The notes under the pieces are model-generated. The model had not been told where the DNA came from, searched no databases, and worked only from the letters and a program-made list of their open reading frames with translations. A stretch of DNA of 29,976 nucleotides, taken from positions 1 to 29,976 of the forward strand of contig JAKFDK010000126.1 in NCBI GenBank assembly GCA_036676195.1. The letters are read 5' to 3'. Both the position numbers and the translations under genes were made by a program. The stretch is from JAKFDK01 sp036676195 (lineage in GTDB: Bacteria > Bacillota > Sulfobacillia > Symbiobacteriales > ZC4RG38). Positions 13,737-20,351 of this stretch are shown piece after piece; the stretch's first letter is position 1, and each line of letters opens with the position of its first letter.

Positions 13737-16180
13737 GCGCGCGGCTTCCGGTCAGGCTGGTGGGCTTCAACATCGGCGGTAACCCACCGCTGGGGCTGGC
13801 CTGCCTCAAGGCCTACGCCGAGTCCCGGCCCGACCTTCGGAATGACGTCGACATTCAACTGCTGGACTATAGCCTGTGGAGTGCGCCGGAGACGGTGGTT
13901 TCCGATCTGGCGGCAGCGATGCCGGCCGTGCTGGGGCTGAATGCCATGCACGGCAGCCTCGCCAGGGCGCTCAAGGTGGCGTCTTACGTGAAGGCGCTCG
14001 CCCCCGAGACCCTGGTCGTCCTGGGTGGTGTCGAGGTCACGCCCATTCCGGAATGGGTGCTGGCGCGCTGCGCCGACGTGGACCTGGTTGCCTACGGCGA
14101 GGGCGAGGAGACCTTCGCCGAAATCCTGCGGGCCTATCTGGGGCAGCGCTCCCTCGACGCCATTCCGGGAACCGCTGCTCGCCGGGAGGGCGCGGTGGTG
14201 CGCAACCCGCCGCGGCCACCCCTTGATCTCACCTCTGTTCCCTCCCCGTACCTGAGCGGCGCCCTGGATCCCGAGCGTTATGGCGCCGTGCACCTGGAAA
14301 CGTACCGTGGCTGCGTCTACGGCTGTGAATTCTGCTACGAGGGGCGGGGGTTTGCATCGGCACGCCTCTTCCCCCTGGAGCAGGTGCTTGAGGAGATTGC
14401 CTTTATTCTCGGCCGCGGCTGCCGGACGGTGAAGTTCTACGATACGACCTTCAACCAGTTCCGTGAGCGGACGCTGGCGATCCTCGACTTCATCGCGGCG
14501 CGCAACACGCGGGGGCACCTCTTCGGCGCCGAGGTCCGGATGGAGCTGTTCGACCGGGAGCTGGCCCGGGCGTGCCGCCGGGCCGGTTGCCTGGACATTG
14601 AGACCGGGCTGCAGTCTACGAACAGCGAGACCCTGGCGCCGCTGCGCCGGAATGCCGCCCCGGCTGTTTTTGAACGCAACCTGCGCACCGCCCTGGAGAC
14701 GGGTCTGCGCGTCCTCGTGCATGTGATGGGCGGGCTCCCCGGGGATCGCCTGGAAGACACGCTGCGCGCCTACGACTATGTGCTGGAACTCGGCGCTGAG
14801 CCCTGCCTGTTTCATACGCGCATCCTCCCCGGCACCGGGCTTTACCAGCGGGCGTGCCAGGAGGGGTTTGTGTTCGACCGTGAGCCACCGTACGACGTGC
14901 TGCAGCACCCCACCTTCACGGTGGCCGACTACCGGCGTTATAACCGCTTTGGCCTGGCCAGCCTGGTGCTTGCCCCTGTCCAACCGCTTCTCCGCCAGTT
15001 GTCGCAGGAGCGCGGCCGGGCCACGTCGGCGATCATTGAAGACTTTGCGGAAACACTCGCCGGACACCCGGACTGGGAGGAACTCGCGGGGCGCCACCGC
15101 TGGTGGGAGTCGGCGGCGGACCCGGCGTTCCTGGTTCACCTCCAGTCCTTCCGGGAGCGTGTGGAGGACCGACTGCGGAACTTTCTGGAAGCGGAGAGCA
15201 GCCCCCTCGCGCCACGGCTGCGGTGCATCGCCGCGACCTGGCGCGACTATCTTCTTCTTGTGGACCGCATCAAGCGGCTTCCCGCTCCTGATGCGACCGG
15301 TCTGTCCTTCTGGCCCGGCACGCGGTTGCGCCGCGCCAGGGGGGTGGCGATCCTGTCGGGTACGGTTGACCTCCGCCCGTTGATCAGTGGCCGGAAGGCG
15401 GACTGGCGACGCATCGAGGAAGGCGAGCTGCGGCTCATGGTGGCACGCACACCCGACGGCACGGTGACAAAGGCTGTCAATGGCGAGATGGCGCGCCTCG
15501 TCGAGGTGTTCGCCCGGCCCACCACGCTTGCGGCGGCCATCGCGGCCTTTGGCGGCGCGGGACTGCACGAGCTGGCGCCAGACGTCGTCGCGGCCCTGGT
15601 CGGCATCGTCCGCGATCTGTACAGGGAGGGCGTTTTGCTGATGGATGACGAGACACAGGAGTTGGCGAGCGGCCCACGGCTCGTGCTGCGGACCCTGCGC
15701 GCGCGCGATCTCGACGCGGTGACGGGCCTCTACCGGGCGAACCCCCGCTTCTTTCAGACTCTCGCCGGCGTCGATGAGCCGCCGATGGAGCACATCCTGT
15801 CGGACATGCAGGAGGGGCCGCCGGGCTATGACGCCCACAAGTATTTCCTCGGCGTGTGCCTGCGGGAGAGCGGCGAACTCGTCGGGGTGGCCGACTTCGT
15901 GGTCGGTTACCCGGTTGCCGGCAAGGGGTTTTTCGGCCTGCTGCTGCTGTCGGAGCAACACCAGTCGGCGGGGCTGGGCACGGAGGCGTGCGAACTTGTC
16001 GAAGGCTGGGCGCGCGAGGCCCACGGGGTGCGCGAGGTGCAGATCGGCGTCGAGCTGGTGAACGAGCAGGCCGGCCGCTTCTGGCGCAAGTGCGGCTATG
16101 CGCCGACGGGCGAGCTGTTCGAGACCTCGGCGCTGGGACGGACACATCAGGCGGAGCTGCTCGTCAAGCACCTTGCATGA
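13733..16180 (+). CDS. B12-binding radical SAM protein with C-terminal PqqD-like and GNAT parts
   Basis: The 815-residue protein has a cobalamin-binding Rossmann domain at about residues 5-150 (LGLNAMHGS, VVLGGVEVTPIPEWVL, YGEGEETFAEIL). The radical SAM barrel covers about 180-430, with the iron-sulfur motif Cys194, Cys198, Cys201 (RGCVYGCEFCYEGRG). A helical stretch follows, and then a region at about 540-640 like a PqqD or winged-helix domain (VNGEMARLVEVFARP, LYREGVLLMDDE). From about 645 to the end is a GNAT acetyltransferase domain (LRTLRARDLDAVTGLY, then QSAGLGTEACELVEGW as the acetyl-CoA loop). Such enzymes do radical methylations or C-C bond chemistry; GNATs acylate amines. The coupling to a PqqD protein hints at peptide modification, but no precursor is visible. 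The four-part fusion is unusual, and the substrate is unknown. Confidence 0.9.
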   Translation: MSARLPVRLVGFNIGGNPPLGLACLKAYAESRPDLRNDVDIQLLDYSLWSAPETVVSDLAAAMPAVLGLNAMHGSLARALKVASYVKALAPETLVVLGGVEVTPIPEWVLARCADVDLVAYGEGEETFAEILRAYLGQRSLDAIPGTAARREGAVVRNPPRPPLDLTSVPSPYLSGALDPERYGAVHLETYRGCVYGCEFCYEGRGFASARLFPLEQVLEEIAFILGRGCRTVKFYDTTFNQFRERTLAILDFIAARNTRGHLFGAEVRMELFDRELARACRRAGCLDIETGLQSTNSETLAPLRRNAAPAVFERNLRTALETGLRVLVHVMGGLPGDRLEDTLRAYDYVLELGAEPCLFHTRILPGTGLYQRACQEGFVFDREPPYDVLQHPTFTVADYRRYNRFGLASLVLAPVQPLLRQLSQERGRATSAIIEDFAETLAGHPDWEELAGRHRWWESAADPAFLVHLQSFRERVEDRLRNFLEAESSPLAPRLRCIAATWRDYLLLVDRIKRLPAPDATGLSFWPGTRLRRARGVAILSGTVDLRPLISGRKADWRRIEEGELRLMVARTPDGTVTKAVNGEMARLVEVFARPTTLAAAIAAFGGAGLHELAPDVVAALVGIVRDLYREGVLLMDDETQELASGPRLVLRTLRARDLDAVTGLYRANPRFFQTLAGVDEPPMEHILSDMQEGPPGYDAHKYFLGVCLRESGELVGVADFVVGYPVAGKGFFGLLLLSEQHQSAGLGTEACELVEGWAREAHGVREVQIGVELVNEQAGRFWRKCGYAPTGELFETSALGRTHQAELLVKHLA

Positions 16181-16188
16181 TGGCGGCG

Positions 16189-17214
16189 TCAGAGTCTGGA
16201 TACCAGGCGCCGGTAGTCGCGGCTTTCTGCCTCCAGGAACCCGATCAGCAGATCGTGCCCGGTCAGATCCCGTGCCGGCAGAAGGTTTCCGACCTTCTGC
16301 CGCATCCCGGCCAGTGTAAGATCTTCCGGGTGGATGACCGCCAGGGTGATGCCGCGGGTGACACAGATTCCCAACTTGACGTAATCTCGCTCCCGCTGAC
16401 CGGCGGCCACCCGAGCCGGGAACTTGCCGGTTGCCCGGTAGTGCTGCGGGCCGTTAAATTCGAACGCCACCCTGGGCGGGTAGAACCGGTCCAACTGGAG
16501 GCGCTCGTCGGTGCGCGGGTTCACCAGGAAGCCGGGGTTGGCGTCGTCCTCGTAATCTTCCGAGTCAATGAGCAGCGACAGGTACTCCCGCATCAGCCCT
16601 TCGCCGTAATAGGGCGCCTTTTCCAGGCGCCCTTGCGCTCTGGCCAGCGCGATCCTTCCCCGCTCCAGGCCGGGGAATTGGAGTTCGAAATGAATCCGGG
16701 CCAGCCGGTTGACTTGCTCGACTTTGATCCACTCCGCCCGGACCAGTGCGGCTACCGCCTGGCTGACTGTGACCGTGCTGGCCTGCGCCAGTCCGGCCAG
16801 TTCGGCGTAGGTGAACCGGCCACCGGGATGGTGGAAGCCCGGTGTCAGCAGCAGGAGTCCATACAGGACCCTGGCCCGGATTCCTAGCCGGTGGTTCGTG
16901 AGCAGGGCCGCCGGAACCGGAACTGTGCCCCCGGGGCGAGCGCCACGGGCTGGATCTCGGGCTGAGTCTCGGGCCGAGTCTCGGGCCGGGTCTCGGGCTG
17001 AGTCCCGGGCCGGGTCCCAACCGGCAGCGACCAGCCGGGCGATGCCGGCGAGTATGGTCGGGCGGGAGAGCCCCGAAGCGGCCGAGAACCAGGTGGTGCC
17101 GGCCTGCCCGGAAGCCGGCCGGAGCCTTGCGACCATCCAGATCAGCTTGGCCGCGGCCGGCAGATCCGGGCTGAGCAGGAGCGAGGCTGGTACCTGCACC
17201 AATTCACTGGTCAT
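16189..17214 (-). CDS. Double winged-helix DNA-binding protein with nuclease-like C-terminus
   Basis: The start is the ATG at 17214, 6 bases after a perfect AGGAGGT site; the longer frame to 17277 has none. The 341-residue protein has a first helix-turn-helix domain at about residues 5-66 (LPAAAKLIWMVARL, TWFSAASGLSRPTILAGI). A tandem Asp-Pro/Ser-Ala-Arg repeat follows at residues 67-93. A second winged-helix domain covers about 97-180 (VLYGLLLLTP, FTYAELAGLAQASTVTVSQAV). The C-terminal domain has VAFEFNGPQHY, then QRERDYVKLGI and LAVIHPEDLTLAGM. That pattern suggests a PD-(D/E)XK/Vsr-like nuclease fold, but the catalytic set is not certain. It converges on the radical SAM gene with 8 bases between stops. 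It may act in defence, replication or regulation; I do not know which. Confidence 0.82.
   Translation of the reverse strand: MTSELVQVPASLLLSPDLPAAAKLIWMVARLRPASGQAGTTWFSAASGLSRPTILAGIARLVAAGWDPARDSARDPARDSARDSARDPARGARPGGTVPVPAALLTNHRLGIRARVLYGLLLLTPGFHHPGGRFTYAELAGLAQASTVTVSQAVAALVRAEWIKVEQVNRLARIHFELQFPGLERGRIALARAQGRLEKAPYYGEGLMREYLSLLIDSEDYEDDANPGFLVNPRTDERLQLDRFYPPRVAFEFNGPQHYRATGKFPARVAAGQRERDYVKLGICVTRGITLAVIHPEDLTLAGMRQKVGNLLPARDLTGHDLLIGFLEAESRDYRRLVSRL
16936..17016 (-). repeat. In-frame 12-bp tandem repeat coding DPAR/DSAR
   Basis: About 6.5 copies of a 12-base unit (consensus on the plus strand TCGGGC[C/T]GAGTC or GGGTC variants) lie inside the winged-helix/nuclease gene. They encode alternating Asp-Pro-Ala-Arg and Asp-Ser-Ala-Arg. 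The unit keeps the frame, so copy number can change by slippage without breaking the protein. It would alter only the linker between the two DNA-binding domains. Confidence 0.9.
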
Positions 17215-17272
17215 GCATCCACCTCCTGTCTTTCCAATTATATCCACCCCCACCGGGCGCCGGCCAGCCCTG

Positions 17273-17324
17273 CTCAAGATTTGTTACACCCACTCCGCCC
17301 GACTTCGTTAAAAATCTTTGCGAG
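17273..17324. repeat. Hairpin A, first copy of tandem intergenic element
   Basis: The left arm CTCAAGATTTGTTAC pairs imperfectly with the right arm GTTAAAAATCTTTGCGAG around a GC-rich loop starting ACACCC. The same structure recurs at 17405-17459 with different arm bases that still pair (AGAT/ATCT here, AAGTT/AACTT there). That pattern of compensatory change suggests a selected stem. Confidence 0.7.
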
Positions 17325-17351
17325 GCCGCCGTGACGACCCGCCCGGAGGCT

Positions 17352-17397
17352 GAAACAGGCAGGTTCGGGCCCGGATCGGCCTGTTTTCGTGCCGATC
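17352..17397. repeat. Hairpin B, first copy (terminator-like)
   Basis: The first arm AAACAGGC (about 17352) and second arm GCCTGTTT flank an inner GC-rich dyad and are followed by TTCG. On the plus strand it resembles an intrinsic terminator with a short T-run. It follows hairpin A by about 28 bases, as its counterpart at about 17489-17515 follows the second hairpin A. Confidence 0.6.
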
Positions 17398-17404
17398 CGG
17401 CGGT

Positions 17405-17459
17405 CTCATAAAGTTTTTTTACACCCGGCGCCCGGTTGGCTGTTAAAAAACTTTGTGAG
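17405..17459. repeat. Hairpin A, second copy of tandem intergenic element
   Basis: CTCATAAAGTTTTTTTAC pairs with GTTAAAAAACTTTGTGAG around a loop ACACCCGGCGCCCGG... that resembles the loop of the first copy (ACACCC, CGCCCG). Both copies are followed by GAGGC, ACGACC and GGGAGGC-like blocks and then a second hairpin. Confidence 0.75.
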
Positions 17460-17488
17460 AGGCAGAACGACCGGGAGGCCGATACAAA

Positions 17489-17515
17489 AGCCAGCCCCGG
17501 AACCGGGCTGGCTTA
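17489..17515. repeat. Hairpin B, second copy (strong GC stem)
   Basis: AAGCCAGCCC-CGGAACC-GGGCTGGCTT is a perfect 10-bp inverted repeat, with AAG and CTT at its outer ends. No T-run follows on the plus strand beyond the TT of the arm. It lies about 145 bases upstream of the SDR gene, so it may end transcripts entering from the left or be part of a structured RNA with hairpin A. Confidence 0.7.
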
Positions 17516-17658
17516 GCAGACACCAGCGGAGTTGCCGTGTCACCGAATGGCCGAGGGGTCGCCAGGGTCACGGCTCCCTGGTGTTCACCCTGGCCCCAGG
17601 CGCCGGACTTCCCCGTGTGGTATCCTATACTCACTCACATTTGACAGGGTGATCTATT

Positions 17659-18513
17659 TTGCGGGAACTGAAGGGAAAGATCGCGGTGGTAACAGGCGCC
17701 AGCCGTGGCGCCGGCCGGGGCATCGCGCAGGAACTGGGCGCCGCCGGCGCCACGGTATACGTAACCGGGCGTAGCACCCGGTCCGGCTCCCGGACCCTGG
17801 ACAGGCCGGAAACAATCGAGGAGACCGCCGACATGGTCACCGAGCTGGGCGGCGCCGGCATCCCGGTGCGGGTGGACCACACGATCGACACCGAGGTGCA
17901 GGCGCTGTTTGCACGGGTGCGGGCCGAGCAGGGACGGCTCGATCTCCTGGTCAACAACGTCTGGGGCTTGCATGACCGCCAGTGGCCGGACGGCCCTGTA
18001 CCCGGCGGCCCGTTCTGGGAGGAACCGGAGATGCCCTGGGACATCCTGTTCAACGCCGGCGTGCGGGCCCACCTGGTGGCCAGCCGCTGTGCCGTGCCCC
18101 TGATGCTGGGACAGGGCACCGGCCTGATCGTGACCACCTCCTTCTTTGACCAGGGCAAGTATACAGGGAACTTCTGGTACGACCTGGCCAAGAACGCCCT
18201 GAATCGGCTGGCCTTTGCGATGGCGCAGGAACTGAAGGCGCGGTCCATCACATCGGTCGCCGTGAGCCCTGGCTTCATGCGTACCGAACTGGTGCTGGCA
18301 TCGGTGGGCGCCGGTGCGGAAACCTGGCGCGACTTCCCGGCCCTGGCGCGCACGGAAACGCCCCGCTATGTAGGTCGGGCCGTGGTGGCGCTGGCCAGTG
18401 ACCCGGGCGTGCTCACGAAAACCGGCCAGTGCCTGACCGCAGGCGAACTCGCCCGGGAGTATGGCTTTACCGATATTGACGGGCGCTATATCCCGCCGTT
18501 CACGCTGGAATAA
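17659..18513 (+). CDS. Short-chain dehydrogenase/reductase (DHRS1-like)
   Basis: The 284-residue protein is a classical Rossmann-fold SDR. The cofactor motif is VVTGASRGAGRGIA (residues 10-23) and NNVWG replaces the usual NNAG. The catalytic Ser is Ser161 (VTTSFFDQG), and the Tyr-x-x-x-Lys pair is Tyr174/Lys178 (FWYDLAKNALNR). The sequence VSPGFMRTE follows. An Arg in the TGR position after the second strand favours NADPH. The TTG start at 17659 has a GGTGAT site 6 bases upstream; no ATG is better placed. The substrate cannot be read from the sequence. A frameshifted copy of its C-terminus lies at 12186-12328, about 5 kb away. No operon partner is obvious; the next gene starts 200 bases downstream. 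Confidence 0.93.
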   Translation: MRELKGKIAVVTGASRGAGRGIAQELGAAGATVYVTGRSTRSGSRTLDRPETIEETADMVTELGGAGIPVRVDHTIDTEVQALFARVRAEQGRLDLLVNNVWGLHDRQWPDGPVPGGPFWEEPEMPWDILFNAGVRAHLVASRCAVPLMLGQGTGLIVTTSFFDQGKYTGNFWYDLAKNALNRLAFAMAQELKARSITSVAVSPGFMRTELVLASVGAGAETWRDFPALARTETPRYVGRAVVALASDPGVLTKTGQCLTAGELAREYGFTDIDGRYIPPFTLE

Positions 18514-18713
18514 TCCTGCCACGCACCCGGGCAGTGCCTGGACATCTGGCGGCGCAGACCAGAGCTGCATGGCCCGGCCGCGGGCGGCAAGCTGCTCGTC
18601 CGGTTCTGCCGTGAGGGCTGCCTGCGCCTTGCCCAGGCGGCCAGAGGAATCGGCGCGCCCGCCGCCGTACTCTCTGGGGAAGGACGGGCTATTCACACCA
18701 GGAGGAGATACTG

Positions 18714-19502
18714 TTGCCGCCCAGGCTCTTGAAGAAGGGCAAGGCGCCCCCGCCGATTGCTCTTGGCAGTTCCCTGGTCAGGGAGAATCTGCCGGCGCGT
18801 CTGGTCTACTATCCGAACCACAACGGCATCTTCTTCGCCTTTGCCACGAGCCGGGACGAACCACCGGCTCTCTGCGCGTGTGCGGAAGGTGCAGTCCGCA
18901 ACCTGTTCCGTCTGGCTGAGCCGGCCGCCGGGCCGGATGACGCCCGGCGCGGGCGCTTGCCGCCGCTGGATTTCGGCTTCTTCCCGGATCCCATCGCCAC
19001 CGCCCTTGCGCAGCAGCAGGCAGACCCGCTGGCCGCCCTGCGCTTTTCGCCCGGCCTCTGCCACCGCTGCAACCTGGAGGCGCCAACCCTGCGCTATTGT
19101 CACGAAAAGGACGGACAGCGATTTGTGCAGACGTATGGCTGGTATATGAACCAGACCTACCTGCGCCTGGGGATTCACCCCTCAACGCACACGTATCTGC
19201 CCGATGTCTGTCCGCCGCAATACCATGACGTGCTTGGCCGCATTGCGGCGCTGACCACCCAGGCCCGGGAGATTCGGGCCCGACTGGTCGCGCTCATGAA
19301 CGGCCCCCGGCGGGAGATTGCGCGCGGCGAGCGGTCGCACTGGCCGAACGTGACGGCAGCAGAGGCGGCGCCGCTGGAGGCGATCGACTGGCAACTGAAC
19401 AAGCCGCGTGTCATACCACGCCAGGATGAACCAGCCGCGCCGGCGGATCGTCTCCGGCAAGGCCAGCGCGGCGAAGTCGACCGGGTAGTCAAACCGTTGT
19501 AA
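18714..19502 (+). CDS. Cysteine-rich protein of unknown function, C-terminus probably altered
   Basis: The TTG start has an AGGAGGAGA site 5 bases upstream. The product, 262 residues, has a conserved-looking core. Its features are LVYYPNHNGIFFAFATS, a Cys54-x-Cys56 pair, Cys116-x-x-Cys119, Cys129-His130, and the aromatic stretch TYGWYMNQTYLRLGI. The Cys/His set suggests a metal (zinc) site. I recognise no named family and no enzyme motif. The last 35 residues (after about WQLNKPRV, near 19410) are proline- and charge-rich. They are the antisense of the protein-like start of an opposing gene at 19182-19580, so the native C-terminus was probably replaced at a deletion or recombination junction. 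The coding is convincing; the function is unknown. Confidence 0.75.
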   Translation: MPPRLLKKGKAPPPIALGSSLVRENLPARLVYYPNHNGIFFAFATSRDEPPALCACAEGAVRNLFRLAEPAAGPDDARRGRLPPLDFGFFPDPIATALAQQQADPLAALRFSPGLCHRCNLEAPTLRYCHEKDGQRFVQTYGWYMNQTYLRLGIHPSTHTYLPDVCPPQYHDVLGRIAALTTQAREIRARLVALMNGPRREIARGERSHWPNVTAAEAAPLEAIDWQLNKPRVIPRQDEPAAPADRLRQGQRGEVDRVVKPL

Positions 19503-19580
19503 GGCGGCGGCGTTGTTGCTCCAGAGACAGACACCGGCCCCAAAGTCGAAGAAAAACCGCAACCGGTACACGGCCGCCAT
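19182..19580 (-). pseudogene. Truncated unknown gene facing the Cys-rich gene
   Basis: The ATG at 19580 has a strong AGGAGG site 5 bases upstream. The first 58 residues look like a real globular start (VYRLRFFFDFGAGVCLW, FDYPVDFAALALPETIRRRG, FILAWYDT). After about 19410 the frame runs antisense through the Cys-rich gene and becomes Arg/Pro-rich, without protein character. The gene therefore seems to have lost its 3' part where it meets the opposing gene. No family is recognised. Confidence 0.6.
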
Positions 19581-19798
19581 GTTGCCTGCCTCCTGCTGCG
19601 TGACAACCAACGCATCCGGCGTTGGGTCGCTGTCTGGCGTTGACCTGCCCGCTGGTTCAAGACCGGCTGCACCAGCGTGTAGCTGACAACTTCGCTCACA
19701 GCGGTTTGAGTCCCTTTCTATTGTGGACAACCACCTGAGCAGGCGCGGCAGAGCATTGCAAGCCCTGGCTTTGATTGTGGGCTTTCGTGGTGGGCGCG

Positions 19799-20350
19799 CT
19801 AGCTGACCGCAGTCTGCCGGCGTCGCCGGCGCCACCAGACCCCGCCCAGCAGTGCGGCCGCGGCCCAGGTGCCGGTGGCGGCGACCAGACGGCGCCGGTT
19901 CAAGGCCACCGGTTGGCGGCCGCCGGTCGCCAGTACTTCAAGCCGCGCCGCCTGAATGTCAAGGTCGCCGCCGTGCCTGGGGTCGGCACGGTAAAACATA
20001 CCCGTCACGCGGACAGTATCGCCCTTGACCCGGTAACGCCCGACGTTCCGGATCCGCCTGAGCAGCGCGGCCGGAGCCCAGACCCCCACTGCGTTGGTGC
20101 CGTCATTGAGGTTCACCCAGCCGGCATCACCACGCAGCATGATGTCTCCGATTGCCTCCCCCTCCACCGTGACCGTTTGCCCGTCATAGGTCAGGGCGCC
20201 CTCGATCAATTCATTCAGATTACCCGGTGCCGGCTGCACCGCCAGGGGGCGGACGTTCGCCGGCGCCGGCTCCGTCAGCCGCAAACCGGCGCTGCAGCCG
20301 GTCTGGAACAGGACCAGACCGGCCGCACAGACCGCCAGCAGACGCCACAT
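19799..20350 (-). CDS. Lipoprotein with OB-fold-like domain and C-terminal anchor, trkH-linked
   Basis: The 183-residue protein begins with a short lipoprotein signal (LLAVCAAGLVLFQTGCS), with Cys19 as the probable lipidated residue. The middle, about residues 45-145, has the strand pattern of an OB fold (YDGQTVTVEGEAIGDIM, GWVNLNDGTNAVGVW, GRYRVKGDTVRVTGMFYR). Near the C-terminus a hydrophobic span (LVAATGTWAAAALLGGVWW) is followed by a poly-Arg stop, so the protein may be tethered at both ends with the domain outside. It starts 1 base after the trkH stop region and closes the potassium operon. A link to the transporter is inferred from position only; no such subunit is standard for Trk or Ktr systems. 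Confidence 0.82.
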   Translation of the reverse strand: MWRLLAVCAAGLVLFQTGCSAGLRLTEPAPANVRPLAVQPAPGNLNELIEGALTYDGQTVTVEGEAIGDIMLRGDAGWVNLNDGTNAVGVWAPAALLRRIRNVGRYRVKGDTVRVTGMFYRADPRHGGDLDIQAARLEVLATGGRQPVALNRRRLVAATGTWAAAALLGGVWWRRRRRQTAVS

Positions 20351-20351
20351 G

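Noticed and set aside
13562..16171. 869-codon open frame on the minus strand opposite the radical SAM gene
   Set aside because: It is exactly antisense to a gene with clear B12, radical SAM and GNAT motifs; its product is rich in Arg, His, Gln and Pro with no domain. Long antisense frames are expected in GC-rich codons.
16936..17016. CRISPR-like array
   Set aside because: The 12-base units are contiguous, in frame within a gene and without spacers, so this is a coding tandem repeat.
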